A stretch of 64,000 nucleotides of DNA from assembly GCF_004216665.1 (NCBI RefSeq), contig NZ_SGWY01000003.1:744001-808000 (forward strand), in the 5' to 3' direction. The DNA is from Agromyces ramosus (lineage in GTDB: Bacteria > Actinomycetota > Actinomycetes > Actinomycetales > Microbacteriaceae). The position numbers and the translations under genes were made by a program. Numbering within the stretch: the stretch's first letter is position 1; every line of letters begins with the position of its first letter. Under the pieces are notes generated by a model. That model ran no database searches. It saw nothing but the letters and a program-made list of their open reading frames with translations, and was not told the origin of the DNA. Shown in pieces: positions 1 to 8,486 of this stretch.

Positions 1-1
1 C

Positions 2-874
2 GCGCTCACGCTGCGCATCGTCGGCGGCCTCAGCTCGGAGGAGATCGCCCGGGCGTTCCTCGTGCCCGTCGCGACGATCCAGCAGCGCATCGTGCGGGCG
101 AAGAAGACGCTCGCCGCGGCGAGCGTGCCGTTCGAGGTACCCGAGCCCCAGGACTACGCAGAGCGGCTCGGCTCCGTGCTGAGCGTGCTCTACCTGATCT
201 TCAACGAGGGCTACCTGCCCGCCTCGGGCGAGCAGTGGGTGCGGCCGGATGTCTCGGGCGAGGCCCTGCGACTGGCCCGAGTGGTGGCCGGCCTCATGCC
301 GCGCGAACCCGAGGCGCAGTCCCTCGTGGCACTCATGGAGTTCCACGCCGCCCGGTTCAGCACGCGTGTCGCCCGTGACGGCACGCCGATCCCGCTCGAC
401 CAGCAGGACCGCACCCGCTGGGACCGCGCGCAGATCGAACGCGGCCGCGCCGCGCTCGCCCGTGCCGACCGGATCGGGCGTGGACGTGCCGCGTACGGCC
501 TGCAGGCGGCGATCGCCGAGTGCCACGCCATCGCCCCCTCGGCCGAGGACACCGACTGGGCCCGGATCGTGCTGCTCTACGAAGCCCTCGGACGCATTGC
601 GCCGTCGCCCGTGGTGGAGCTCAATCGGGCCGTCGCCGTGGCGATGGCCACCGGCCCGGCGAGCGCGCTGCGCCTCGTCGACGACCTCGAGCGCGACGGC
701 CGGCTCGCCGGGTACCCCGGCCTCCCCGCCGTGCGGGGCGAGCTGCTCGCCCGGCTCGGCCGCACGAACGAAGCCCGGGGGGAGCTCGAGACCGCCGCCC
801 GGCTCACGGGCAACGAGCGCGAGCGCGCGGCGCTGCTCGCGAAGGCCGCGGCGCTTCCCCGCTCCGGGAGATGA
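2..874 (+). CDS. RNA polymerase sigma factor, ECF42-like, 5'-truncated by window edge
   Basis: The frame is already open at the left edge, so the N-terminal part (region 2) lies outside the window. The visible part begins in sigma region 4, a helix-turn-helix around LSSEEIARAF and TIQQRIVRAKK. It continues into the long alpha-helical C-terminal extension (about 250 residues, TPR-like) that is typical of ECF42-group factors; ordinary ECF factors end soon after region 4. ECF42 factors usually sit beside a DGPF/YCII-type gene, which would lie to the left of the window. The gene converges on the small monooxygenase-like gene, with 9 bp between stops. The family call is from motif layout, not from a search. 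Confidence 0.85.
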   Translation, partial: ALTLRIVGGLSSEEIARAFLVPVATIQQRIVRAKKTLAAASVPFEVPEPQDYAERLGSVLSVLYLIFNEGYLPASGEQWVRPDVSGEALRLARVVAGLMPREPEAQSLVALMEFHAARFSTRVARDGTPIPLDQQDRTRWDRAQIERGRAALARADRIGRGRAAYGLQAAIAECHAIAPSAEDTDWARIVLLYEALGRIAPSPVVELNRAVAVAMATGPASALRLVDDLERDGRLAGYPGLPAVRGELLARLGRTNEARGELETAARLTGNERERAALLAKAAALPRSGR

Positions 875-883
875 GGAACGGGT

Positions 884-1270
884 TCAGGTCCAGCGGGTGA
901 AACCGGCGAAGGCCTCGCGGCTCTGCGGAGTGGTGCTGTCGCCGCCCAGCGCCTGGATCTTCTCGAGCACGCCGGCCCGAGGGGTGCCGTAGATCTGCCA
1001 GCGGCTCTCCCGCTCGAGGTAGTCGGCGTAGGCGACCGCGACATGCTCCGTGATCACCGACAGGTGATGCACCATGGATTCTGCGTCCGGGTGGATCTGC
1101 ACGACCGTGACCTCGTTCGACGCCGGGTCGGCGTACCCCTGGAACGACAGCAGGCGGGGCTCGTTGGGCTCCACCACGGTGTCGGAGAAGTCGATGAAGT
1201 ACTTCTCGAACGCCTCGAACTGCCCGGGCTTCACGGTGTGCGTGGCGATGAAGATGAACGGTGCGGACAT
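884..1270 (-). CDS. antibiotic-biosynthesis-monooxygenase-like small protein
   Basis: The protein has 128 residues. The start is ATG at 1270, chosen because GAGGAGG sits 5 bases upstream; longer in-frame versions read through the repeat region. The N-terminus (FIFIATHTVKPGQFEAFEKYF) and the later NEVTVVQIHPD strand resemble the ferredoxin-like alpha/beta fold of ABM-type monooxygenases, which act as small dimers. No catalytic residues can be assigned. It is divergent from the LuxR-type gene at 1489 across a gap holding three 20-bp tandem repeats, so it may be that regulator's target (inference). Function is uncertain. Confidence 0.6.
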   Translation of the reverse strand: MSAPFIFIATHTVKPGQFEAFEKYFIDFSDTVVEPNEPRLLSFQGYADPASNEVTVVQIHPDAESMVHHLSVITEHVAVAYADYLERESRWQIYGTPRAGVLEKIQALGGDSTTPQSREAFAGFTRWT

Positions 1271-1388
1271 GGTGTCCTCCTCGGTGATGCACTCCGCCCA
1301 TCGGAGTGGATGCCGAAAGACTTGCCGGACCTGCGATCCACGCGCGTCGGCAGGTCGCGCCAGACCGCCGGCGAACAGCTGGGTGATT

Positions 1389-1448
1389 CCACCGATTCGA
1401 CCCTCCGTCCACCGATTCGACCCTCCGCCCACCGATTGGACCCTCCGC
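1389..1448. repeat. three 20-bp tandem repeats, candidate operator
   Basis: Three head-to-tail copies of CCACCGATTCGACCCTCCGY lie at 1389-1408, 1409-1428 and 1429-1448. The third has GATTGGA for GATTCGA, and a decayed fourth copy (CCAGCGGTGG) follows. The 20-bp period is close to two helical turns, so bound proteins would line up on one face. The array sits between the divergent genes starting at 1270 and 1489. Confidence 0.75.
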
Positions 1449-1488
1449 CCAGCGGTGGATCGGGAGGATGATGGGTCTGGAGGACCCG

Positions 1489-3189
1489 ATGTCGGACGTG
1501 GGGAGTCGACTGAAGCGGGCCCGCCGGCTGCACGGCGAGGAGCGGTGGGTCGAGGCGTGCGACGCGTTCGTCGCCGTCGACGAGGTCGAGCCGCTGGGCG
1601 CCGAGGACCTCGAGCTGCTCGCCGAGTCCGCCCAGATCATGGGTCGCGGTGAGCTGGCGGTCGCGACCCTGCGTCGCGCCTATGAGGCGCGGGTCGCCTC
1701 CGGCGACGTCGATCGCGCGCTGACCATCGGCTTCTGGCTGTGGCAGGCCCTGGTCATCAACGGTGAGTTCTCGCGGGCGGGCGGCTGGGCGGCGCTGATG
1801 CGAGACCAAATGGGTCGGGCATCTCCGGACGGCGGCGCTGAGCCGTCGACGGCCGACGGCCCCATCGAGGACTCGGGATGGCTGCTCGTCACCGAGGCGT
1901 ATGGGCTGATCGGGTCCGGCCGCTACGAGGAGGCGGGCGGCGTGCTGGAGCTCGCAGCCCGACTGGGCGCCAGTCGAGCGAATACCGACCTGAGGGTGTT
2001 CGCGACGACGATGTGGGGGCGAGCACTCGTCAAGGCCGGGCGCCTCGGCGAGGGCCTCGCCCGTCTCGACGAGGCGATGCTCGCGATCGTCGACCGCGAC
2101 ACGACACCACGGGCGACGAGCATGCTGTACTGCGGCGCCATCGCCACGTGCCTCGAGGCGCACGAGTGGGGCCGGGCGCGGGAGTGGACACTCGCCCTCG
2201 GCGGCTGGCTCGACGAGCTCCCGCACCAGAGCGGCGTGTACCTCGGCAACTGCCGGATCTACCGATCCCAGCTCTGGTGCATCGGCGGCGATTGGCCGCA
2301 GGCGCTGCACGAGTTGGGCGATGTCTGCGGTGACCTGCGGCTGGGTTTCGGTCAGCGCGTCGCGGGCCACGCCTTCTACGAGCTCGGCGAGTTGCACCGC
2401 CTGCTCGGTGATCCCGAAGCAGACCAGGACTACCGTCGCGCCAGGGATCGTGGCGCCGAGGTCCAGCCCGGCCTGGCCCTGCTACGCCTGTCCCAGGGTG
2501 AGACGGCTTCGGCGGTGGCCGGCATCCGCCGCGCGCTCGTGGAGGCCACGGATCCCCTGGCGCGACTGGGCCTCCTGCCGGCCTGCGTGCAGATCATGCT
2601 CGAGGCCGGCGATCTCGAGGCAGCCGGGTCAGCCGCCGAGGAGATCGCGTCGTTCGTCACGACGTACGACACGCCGGTGGTGCGCGCCGAGCTCGCCCAG
2701 GCCCGCGGCGCGGTCGCGCTGGCGGCCGGCGACGTCGACACGGCGCTCAGCCTGCTGCGCACGGCCGCGCGAACCTGGCGAGAGCTGGAGGCGCCGCATG
2801 CTGTGGCATCCGTGACGGTCCTGGTCGCCCAGGCGTGCCGCGTCCTGCACGACGACGAGGCTGCCGAAGCCGAGCTCGAGTCCGCCCGCGAGACCTTCGC
2901 GCGCCTCGGCGCGCTGCCCGATGTGCGCCGGGTGGAGGTGCTGCAGCACAGGACGCCCGTCCCATCGTCCACGGGAGCCGGGGCAGCGACGCACGCTCTG
3001 ACGACCCGAGAGCTCGAGGTGCTCGCGCTCGTCGCGGAAGGGGCGTCCAACCATGAGATCGCTCGCCGGCTCTTCCTCAGCGCCCGCACCGTCGACCGGC
3101 ACGTCAGCAACATCTTCGACAAGCTCGGGGTCCGTTCGCGCACGGCGGCTGCCGCGATGGCCATCCGGAGCCGGCTCGTCGGAGCGTGA
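1489..3189 (+). CDS. LuxR-family transcriptional regulator with TPR-like sensor region
   Basis: The protein has 566 residues. Residues up to about 490 are alpha-helical and TPR-like with repeated Ala/Leu/Gly spacing (for example VATLRRAYEARVASGD). The last 65 are a LuxR-type helix-turn-helix: LTTRELEVLALVAEGASNHEIARRL, then SARTVDRHVSNIFDKLGV. There is no Walker A, so it is not a full LAL/MalT ATPase. The start at 1489 is preferred because GGAGG lies 5 bases upstream; ATGs at 1468 and 1471 sit on top of or too close to their GGGAGG. The tandem repeats just upstream are a plausible site for autoregulation. The signal sensed is unknown. Confidence 0.88.
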   Translation: MSDVGSRLKRARRLHGEERWVEACDAFVAVDEVEPLGAEDLELLAESAQIMGRGELAVATLRRAYEARVASGDVDRALTIGFWLWQALVINGEFSRAGGWAALMRDQMGRASPDGGAEPSTADGPIEDSGWLLVTEAYGLIGSGRYEEAGGVLELAARLGASRANTDLRVFATTMWGRALVKAGRLGEGLARLDEAMLAIVDRDTTPRATSMLYCGAIATCLEAHEWGRAREWTLALGGWLDELPHQSGVYLGNCRIYRSQLWCIGGDWPQALHELGDVCGDLRLGFGQRVAGHAFYELGELHRLLGDPEADQDYRRARDRGAEVQPGLALLRLSQGETASAVAGIRRALVEATDPLARLGLLPACVQIMLEAGDLEAAGSAAEEIASFVTTYDTPVVRAELAQARGAVALAAGDVDTALSLLRTAARTWRELEAPHAVASVTVLVAQACRVLHDDEAAEAELESARETFARLGALPDVRRVEVLQHRTPVPSSTGAGAATHALTTRELEVLALVAEGASNHEIARRLFLSARTVDRHVSNIFDKLGVRSRTAAAAMAIRSRLVGA

Positions 3190-3227
3190 GCGCGGCATCC
3201 GGTGCCGTGCAACGCTCGAGGGGGAGA

Positions 3228-6200
3228 TCAGATGCCCTCCGCGACCGGCACATCCTCGGGCGCCTCGACGGCAGCCGCCCGCTTCGCCTTCCGACGCTCG
3301 CGTCCGCCCTCGACGAGGTCGTAGAGCACCGGGAGCACGATCAGCGTCAGCGCCGTCGACGACACGAGGCCGCCGATCACGACGAGCGCGAGCGGCTGCG
3401 AGATGAAGCCGCCATGCCCGGTGAGCCCGATCGCCATCGGCAGCAGCGCGAAGATCGTGGCGAGCGCCGTCATGAGGATGGGGCGCAGACGTCGTGACGA
3501 GCCGTGCAGCAGTGCGTCGCGCACGGGCATGCCGCGGTCGCGGTACTGGTTCACCAGGTCGACGAGCACGATCGCGTTCGTCACCACGATGCCCACGAGC
3601 ATCAGCACGCCGACGAGCGAGGCGACGCCGAGCGGGATGCCCGTGATCACCTGCAGCGCGATCGCACCGGTCGCGGCGAACGGCACCGAGACGAGGAGCA
3701 GCAACGGCTGCAGCAGCGACCGGAACGTCGCGACCATCACGATGTACACGATGAGGATCGCCGCGAGCAGCGCGAGCCCGAGCTGCGAGAACGACTCGGC
3801 CTGGTCGGCCGAGACGCCGCCGATCGAGGCCGTCGCGCCGGCCGGCAGGTCCGCGGCGGCGATCGCGCTCGACACCTCCGCGCTCGCGGTGCCCAGGTCG
3901 TCGACGTTCGGCGTCGCCGACACCGTCGCGCTGCGCAGGCCCTGCACGGTCGTCACGGACGACGGGCCGTCGACCTCCTCGACGGTGGCGAGGGTGTCGA
4001 GTGCGACGAGTCCCGTGGAGGTCGGCACCTCGAGTGCGGAGAGCTCCTCGACGGTTGCGGGCGGGTCGTCGCTCGCCAGGTAGATGGTGAGCGTCTTCTC
4101 GTCGATCACGACCGAGCCCGCCGACTGCGGCTGCATCGCCGCCGAGACGAATCCGCCGAGCGCCACCTCGGAGTAGCCGGCCTCCGCGGCCTCCTCGCGG
4201 TTGACCTCGACCGCGACGTAGCGGCGCGACTCCGAGAGGTTCGACGAGGTCTGCGCGAGCGAGTCGAGCCCGTCGAGCTCCTCCTGCACGGCGATGGCCG
4301 CGGCCTGCAGGTCCTCCTCGTTCGACGCGGTCACGTCGACCTCGATGTCGTTCGAGGCCCCGAAGCCGCTCGACGCCGCGAGCGTGATCTCGCCAGCATC
4401 GTCGAGGTCGTCGAGCTCCGACCGCACCTCCGCCTGCAGCGCGTCCTGGTCGGCGTCCTCGTCGGTCGTGACGGAGTAGGTGACGGTCGCCCCGCCGCCG
4501 CCGCCGAGCACCGCCGCGAGCCCGCGACCGCCCGAGCCGATCGAGGTCTGCACGGTCTCGACGCCCTCGGTCTCGCGGATCACCTGCTCGACCGGCTGGG
4601 AGGCCTCGTCGAGCGCCTCGAGGCTCGTGCCCACCGGAAGCTCCTGCGTGACCTGGAACGTGTTCTGGCCCGACGACCCGAGGAAGTTGGTCTTCATGAA
4701 CGGGGTGAGGGCGAGCGTGCCGGCGAGGATGAGCCCGGCGACCACCAGGGTCACGACTCCGTGCTTCAGCGTCCACTCGATGATCGGCAGGTAGCCGCGC
4801 TGGAGGCGCGACGGGTGCTCGAGCTCGTCGACGGCCTGCGCGGGGCTCTCGTCGTCGACGAAGGCCGCCGCCGCGACCTCGCCCTCGTCCTCGTGCTTGT
4901 GCAGCTTCGCCGGCTTCAGGAACCAGTAGGCGAGCACCGGCACGATCGTGAGCGCCACGAGCAGCGAGGCGGCCAGCGCGATCGTGACCGTGAGCGCGAA
5001 CGGGCGGAACAGCTCGCCGGTGACGCCCTCGACGAGCGCGAGCGGCAGGAACACGGCGACGGTCGTGATCGTCGACGCCGTGATCGCGCCCGCCACCTCG
5101 CGCACGGCGCGCACGATCGTCGATGCCTTGTCGACGCCGGCCACGAGGTGGCGCTTGATGTTCTCGATCACGACGATCGAGTCGTCGACCACGCGGCCGA
5201 TCGCGATGGTGAGCGCGCCCAGCGTGAGGATGTTGAGCGTGTAGTCGGCCGCCTGCAGGCCGATGAACGTGATGAGCACCGACGTCGGGATCGAGATCGC
5301 GGTGACGAGGGTCGCCCGCACCGAGAGCAGGAAGACGAGGATCACGATCACCGCGAAGAGCAGGCCGAGCAGGCCCTCGGTGGCGAGCGACTCGATCGAC
5401 TGCTGGATGTAGGGCGCCTGGTCGAACACGACCGTGAACGTCGCGCCGGGGTTGGTGGTGTCGAGCGACGACTCGAGGTCGGGCATGATGGCCCGCACGG
5501 CGTTCGAGACCTCCACGGTGTTGGCCGCGGGGAGCTTGGTGACCGAGATCGTGAGCGCGGACTCGCCGTTCACGCGCGAGATGCTCGTCACGGGGTTGTC
5601 GGCGAGCTCCACGGATGCCACGTCGTCGATCGTCGTGGCCGGCGGCTCGGCCGGGGCGGCGGCGCTCGGGAAGGAGGCCGCCCCGGCGCCCGGCGCCGAC
5701 GGCTCCGTCGCGCCGAGCACGGGGAGCGCGGCGATCTCGGCGACGCTGCCGAGCGTCGCGCCGGTCTGCACGGCGAACGTGGAATCGCCCTCGGTGATCG
5801 TGCCTGCCGGGACGAGCAGGCCGTTCTGCTGCAGCGCGTCGCGGATCGCCTGTTGGCTGAGGCCGCGCGCCGCGAGCTCGACGGGATCGGGCGTGATGGT
5901 GACCCGCTGCCCGACGTCGCCGATGAGCGTCGCGTCGCGCACGCCGTCGAGGTCGCGGATCTCGCCGAGCGTGGTGCGGTCGATCTCGTCGGACAGGGCG
6001 CTGACGTCGTCGGCCCCGGTGACGGCGATGGCGATGACCGGGAAGTCGTCGAGGCTGAGGGCGAGCACCCGCGGGTCGACGTCCTCGGGCAGCTCGCCGG
6101 CGATGCGGTTCACGGCCGAGAGCAGCTTCTGCTCCGCGAATGCGAGGTCGGTGCCGTACGTGAAGCTGGCGGTCACGCGCGAGAGCCCGGTCGAGCTCGT

Positions 6201-6449
6201 GGTCGACGTGGTCTCGAGCCCGGTGATGCCCTGGATCGCGGTCTCGATGGGCGTCGAGACATCCGTGTTCACGACATCGGGAGAAGCGCCGGGGTAGGAG
6301 GTCACGATCGAGAGCTGCGGGAACTCGATCGACGGTGCCAGCTCCTGCTTGAGGTTCGACAGCGCGATGCCGCCGAAGATCGCGACGACGACGGTCACGA
6401 GCGCGATGAGCGCTCGGTTCTTCATGCTGAGCGCAGCAAGCAGGTGCAT
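3228..6449 (-). CDS. RND-superfamily efflux transporter, AcrB/HAE1-like
   Basis: The product is about 1073 residues, the usual length for an RND pump. It opens with a membrane helix (ALIALVTVVVAIFGGIAL) followed by the typical QELAPSIEFPQLSIVTSYPGASP region. There are two large extracytoplasmic blocks and two groups of membrane helices. The proton-relay pair is present as GRVVDDSIVVIENIKRH at about residues 421-422. The start is ATG at 6449; a longer frame to 6557 adds a non-membrane leader with no ribosome site. No membrane-fusion or outer-membrane partner is nearby, as expected in a Gram-positive cell. The substrate cannot be read from sequence. The C-terminus ends in a charged cytoplasmic tail. 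Confidence 0.93.
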   Translation of the reverse strand: MHLLAALSMKNRALIALVTVVVAIFGGIALSNLKQELAPSIEFPQLSIVTSYPGASPDVVNTDVSTPIETAIQGITGLETTSTTSSTGLSRVTASFTYGTDLAFAEQKLLSAVNRIAGELPEDVDPRVLALSLDDFPVIAIAVTGADDVSALSDEIDRTTLGEIRDLDGVRDATLIGDVGQRVTITPDPVELAARGLSQQAIRDALQQNGLLVPAGTITEGDSTFAVQTGATLGSVAEIAALPVLGATEPSAPGAGAASFPSAAAPAEPPATTIDDVASVELADNPVTSISRVNGESALTISVTKLPAANTVEVSNAVRAIMPDLESSLDTTNPGATFTVVFDQAPYIQQSIESLATEGLLGLLFAVIVILVFLLSVRATLVTAISIPTSVLITFIGLQAADYTLNILTLGALTIAIGRVVDDSIVVIENIKRHLVAGVDKASTIVRAVREVAGAITASTITTVAVFLPLALVEGVTGELFRPFALTVTIALAASLLVALTIVPVLAYWFLKPAKLHKHEDEGEVAAAAFVDDESPAQAVDELEHPSRLQRGYLPIIEWTLKHGVVTLVVAGLILAGTLALTPFMKTNFLGSSGQNTFQVTQELPVGTSLEALDEASQPVEQVIRETEGVETVQTSIGSGGRGLAAVLGGGGGATVTYSVTTDEDADQDALQAEVRSELDDLDDAGEITLAASSGFGASNDIEVDVTASNEEDLQAAAIAVQEELDGLDSLAQTSSNLSESRRYVAVEVNREEAAEAGYSEVALGGFVSAAMQPQSAGSVVIDEKTLTIYLASDDPPATVEELSALEVPTSTGLVALDTLATVEEVDGPSSVTTVQGLRSATVSATPNVDDLGTASAEVSSAIAAADLPAGATASIGGVSADQAESFSQLGLALLAAILIVYIVMVATFRSLLQPLLLLVSVPFAATGAIALQVITGIPLGVASLVGVLMLVGIVVTNAIVLVDLVNQYRDRGMPVRDALLHGSSRRLRPILMTALATIFALLPMAIGLTGHGGFISQPLALVVIGGLVSSTALTLIVLPVLYDLVEGGRERRKAKRAAAVEAPEDVPVAEGI

Positions 6450-6572
6450 CCCCCGATTCTCGCAGGGGCATGTGCCGCGCAATGTCACGGGATGCTGGGA
6501 ATCCCTCCCGTTCGGGTGCTGGACCGCTTCGCACCCCGCGGAGTACCGTCGAAGCACACGGGGGTGAGAACG

Positions 6573-8045
6573 ATGACGTCAGGGGAGGCCGCACGGCGCA
6601 TGCCGTGGCTCCGCTTCGCCCTGCTCGCCGTCGTCGTCGCGGCGATCTGGCTCGTCGTCAGCCTCTTCTCGAGCGCGGTCGGGGCTGCCGCCGAGGAGGT
6701 CGAGCCGCCGGGAGCGGGTGGCGCGATCGTTGACGCGAACGCTCCATCGCAGACGACGGATGCCGCTTCCGGCACATCGGGCGAGGCGGCCGAGTCGCCC
6801 ACCGAGTCCGTCGTCGCGCCCGCACCCGAGCCACCCGCAGAGGCCGCCGGCGAGGCCGCGGCCGTGCCTGCAGCCCCGGCCGTCGAAGCGGCAGCACCGT
6901 CCGGCCCGGCCGCCGCCGGCACGAGCGACCATCCCGCTCCCGCGCAGGCACCGGCACCCCAGAACGACACCGCGCCCGGACCCGCCGACACCGGCGACCG
7001 ACCCGCACCGGCCCAAACGCCCGCGGAAACTCCCGCACACGCACCGGCCCAGCTCCCCGAACCCCGGAACGACACCCCGCCCCGGCCCGCTGAGAAGCTC
7101 GACCACGTCCCACCCGCCCAAGCCCCCGCGGAAACTCCCGCGCAGGCACCGGCCCAGCTCCCCGAACCCCGGAACGACACCCCGCCCGGGCCTGCCGACA
7201 AGCCCGACCACGCCGCACCCGCCCAAACCCCGGCGCAGGCACCGGCCCAGCTCCCCGAACCGCAGAGCGACACCCCGCCCGGCCTCGCCGACAAGCCCGA
7301 TCACCCCGCACCGGCCCAAACCCCGGCGCAAGCACCGGCGCAGGCGCCGGCCCAGCTCCCCGAACCGCAGAGCGACACGCCACGCGGGCCTGCCGACAAG
7401 CCCGACCACTCCGCACCCGCCCAAACCCCGGCGCAAGCACCGGCGCAGGCGCCTGCCCAGCTCCCCGAACCGCAGAGCGACACCCCGCGCGGGTTCGCGG
7501 ACGAGGACCTCGGGATTTCAGCGGTCGAGACGGACGCGGCCGGGCACACGTCCGAGGTTCCCGGAGTGCCGGGGCACCTGGCCGCGAACACGTCGGCGCC
7601 CGACCCGGCCGACGAATCGGGACTGCCTTCCGTCGCGAGCCCATCCGTCGTGGCCGTCGCGCCCGGTTCCAAGCTGAGCGGACCGCCGAGCAGCCCCCGG
7701 CTCTTCGGTGACGGCAGCGCCTCGACCGCCGACTCGAGCTGGACGGACGTCGCGGGCACTCCCGCCGAAGCTGTGGGCACGATCACGCCCGCCGATGGCA
7801 CGCCGTCCGGCGGCTCGGGCCCCGGAGCCCCCGGAGCGCCGGCCGCGGGCGGCGCTGCCGGCAGCGGTGGAGCAGGTGGCGGAGCGGGCTCCGGCGCCGG
7901 CTCCGGCGCTGCCGGGGCATCCGGAACCTCCGACGCTGCGTTCGCCGCCGTCGGACTCGACGCACTCGCGTCGCTGGTGCTGCGCTCGGTCGACGACGAA
8001 CTCCCGTCGTCGCCGGTGTACGATACCGACACCACCCCTGACTGA
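6573..8045 (+). CDS. Pro/Ala-rich repeat envelope protein with N-terminal membrane helix
   Basis: The protein has 490 residues. Residues 10-35 form one hydrophobic helix (WLRFALLAVVVAAIWLVVSLF), so it is membrane-anchored or secreted. The middle has about five degenerate repeats of 25-35 residues around APAQLPEPQSDTPRGPADKP at nucleotides 7000-7500. The C-terminal third is Gly/Ala/Ser-rich and ends in a short amphipathic stretch. No LPxTG signal or catalytic motif is seen. The start is ATG at 6573, with GGGGGTGAG four bases upstream; GTG at 6564 is possible. Composition suggests a wall-spanning spacer. It is divergent from the RND pump. Function is unknown. Confidence 0.75.
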   Translation: MTSGEAARRMPWLRFALLAVVVAAIWLVVSLFSSAVGAAAEEVEPPGAGGAIVDANAPSQTTDAASGTSGEAAESPTESVVAPAPEPPAEAAGEAAAVPAAPAVEAAAPSGPAAAGTSDHPAPAQAPAPQNDTAPGPADTGDRPAPAQTPAETPAHAPAQLPEPRNDTPPRPAEKLDHVPPAQAPAETPAQAPAQLPEPRNDTPPGPADKPDHAAPAQTPAQAPAQLPEPQSDTPPGLADKPDHPAPAQTPAQAPAQAPAQLPEPQSDTPRGPADKPDHSAPAQTPAQAPAQAPAQLPEPQSDTPRGFADEDLGISAVETDAAGHTSEVPGVPGHLAANTSAPDPADESGLPSVASPSVVAVAPGSKLSGPPSSPRLFGDGSASTADSSWTDVAGTPAEAVGTITPADGTPSGGSGPGAPGAPAAGGAAGSGGAGGGAGSGAGSGAAGASGTSDAAFAAVGLDALASLVLRSVDDELPSSPVYDTDTTPD

Positions 8046-8056
8046 TCGGGGTCCGC

Positions 8057-8080
8057 TCCGCCTGCGTCTGCGCGGGCGGA
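8057..8080. terminator. hairpin after the repeat-protein gene
   Basis: TCCGCCTGCG pairs with CGCGGGCGGA around a 4-nt loop (10 bp, one G-U pair), 11 bases past the stop at 8045. There is no U tract, as is common in high-GC actinobacteria. A second perfect 8-bp stem, TCGCTCCC/GGGAGCGA, follows at 8089-8109. Confidence 0.55.
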
Positions 8081-8140
8081 AACGGTCATCGCTCCCTGCC
8101 CGGGAGCGAACACCCCAGTTCCAGTCAGGAGGACCGGACC

Positions 8141-8248
8141 ATGCCGCGACCAGCCGTGACGGCGAGCGATGCGATCCCTCGCGGGTCCGTGCTGCGCATG
8201 GAGAGGTCCCAGCTGTTCCGCATCGGGAGGTTCCCGATGCGACGTTGA
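8141..8248 (+). CDS. 35-residue ORF with ideal ribosome site
   Basis: ATG at 8141 is preceded by AGGAGG with an 8-nt spacer, one of the best ribosome sites in the window. It reads 35 codons to TGA at 8246 and ends in the basic segment RSQLFRIGRFPMRR. The last codons form a perfect 10-bp hairpin (8219-8241). It lies in the 440-bp gap after the repeat-protein gene and before a convergent regulator, so it could be a basic micro-protein, a leader peptide, or chance. I recognise no family. Confidence 0.35.
   Translation: MPRPAVTASDAIPRGSVLRMERSQLFRIGRFPMRR
8219..8241. other. perfect 10-bp hairpin, 3-nt loop
   Basis: CGCATCGGGA and TCCCGATGCG flank GGT. The stem overlaps the final codons of the 35-residue ORF, so translation and folding would compete. 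It is the first of a series of strong stems running to about 8460. Confidence 0.7.
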
Positions 8249-8325
8249 CCGGGTGGGGTCCGGCGCCGCGCCCCCAGTGTCGGGTCCCACCCCCTACGGC
8301 CGTGCTGCGTGCCCGACGCGCACGG

Positions 8326-8390
8326 CCGGCCGCGCCGTTCTGCGCGGCCGGTGCGGGGCGGCGGAGAAATCCCGTCCGCCGCCCTGCACC
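8326..8390. terminator. adjacent strong stems, probable bidirectional terminator
   Basis: CCGGCCGCGC/GCGCGGCCGG (8326-8351, 6-nt loop) is followed by a 16-bp stem. That stem pairs 8350-8365 with 8375-8390 around a 9-nt loop and has a single G-U pair. More inverted repeats follow: CTCATCGA/TCGATGAG from about 8396, and GCGCGGCG/CGCCGCGC from about 8440. Genes converge here from both sides, so termination is the simplest role. Confidence 0.6.
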
Positions 8391-8486
8391 CCTTCCTCAT
8401 CGACAGGGAGCCCTCCGGCTCATCGATGAGAGCCCACTGGCGCGGCGGTGCGCCGCGCAGCGGCGCGGCCTCCCGGCCTCGGCGGG

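Noticed and set aside
1389-1448. CRISPR-like array
   Set aside because: Repeats are contiguous without spacers and there are only three units; no cas genes in the window.
3504-6560. Very long plus-strand open frame antisense to the RND pump (reading into the repeat protein)
   Set aside because: Arg/His/Asp-rich translation with no domain. It is the complement of a well-supported gene, and open antisense frames are expected at this GC content.
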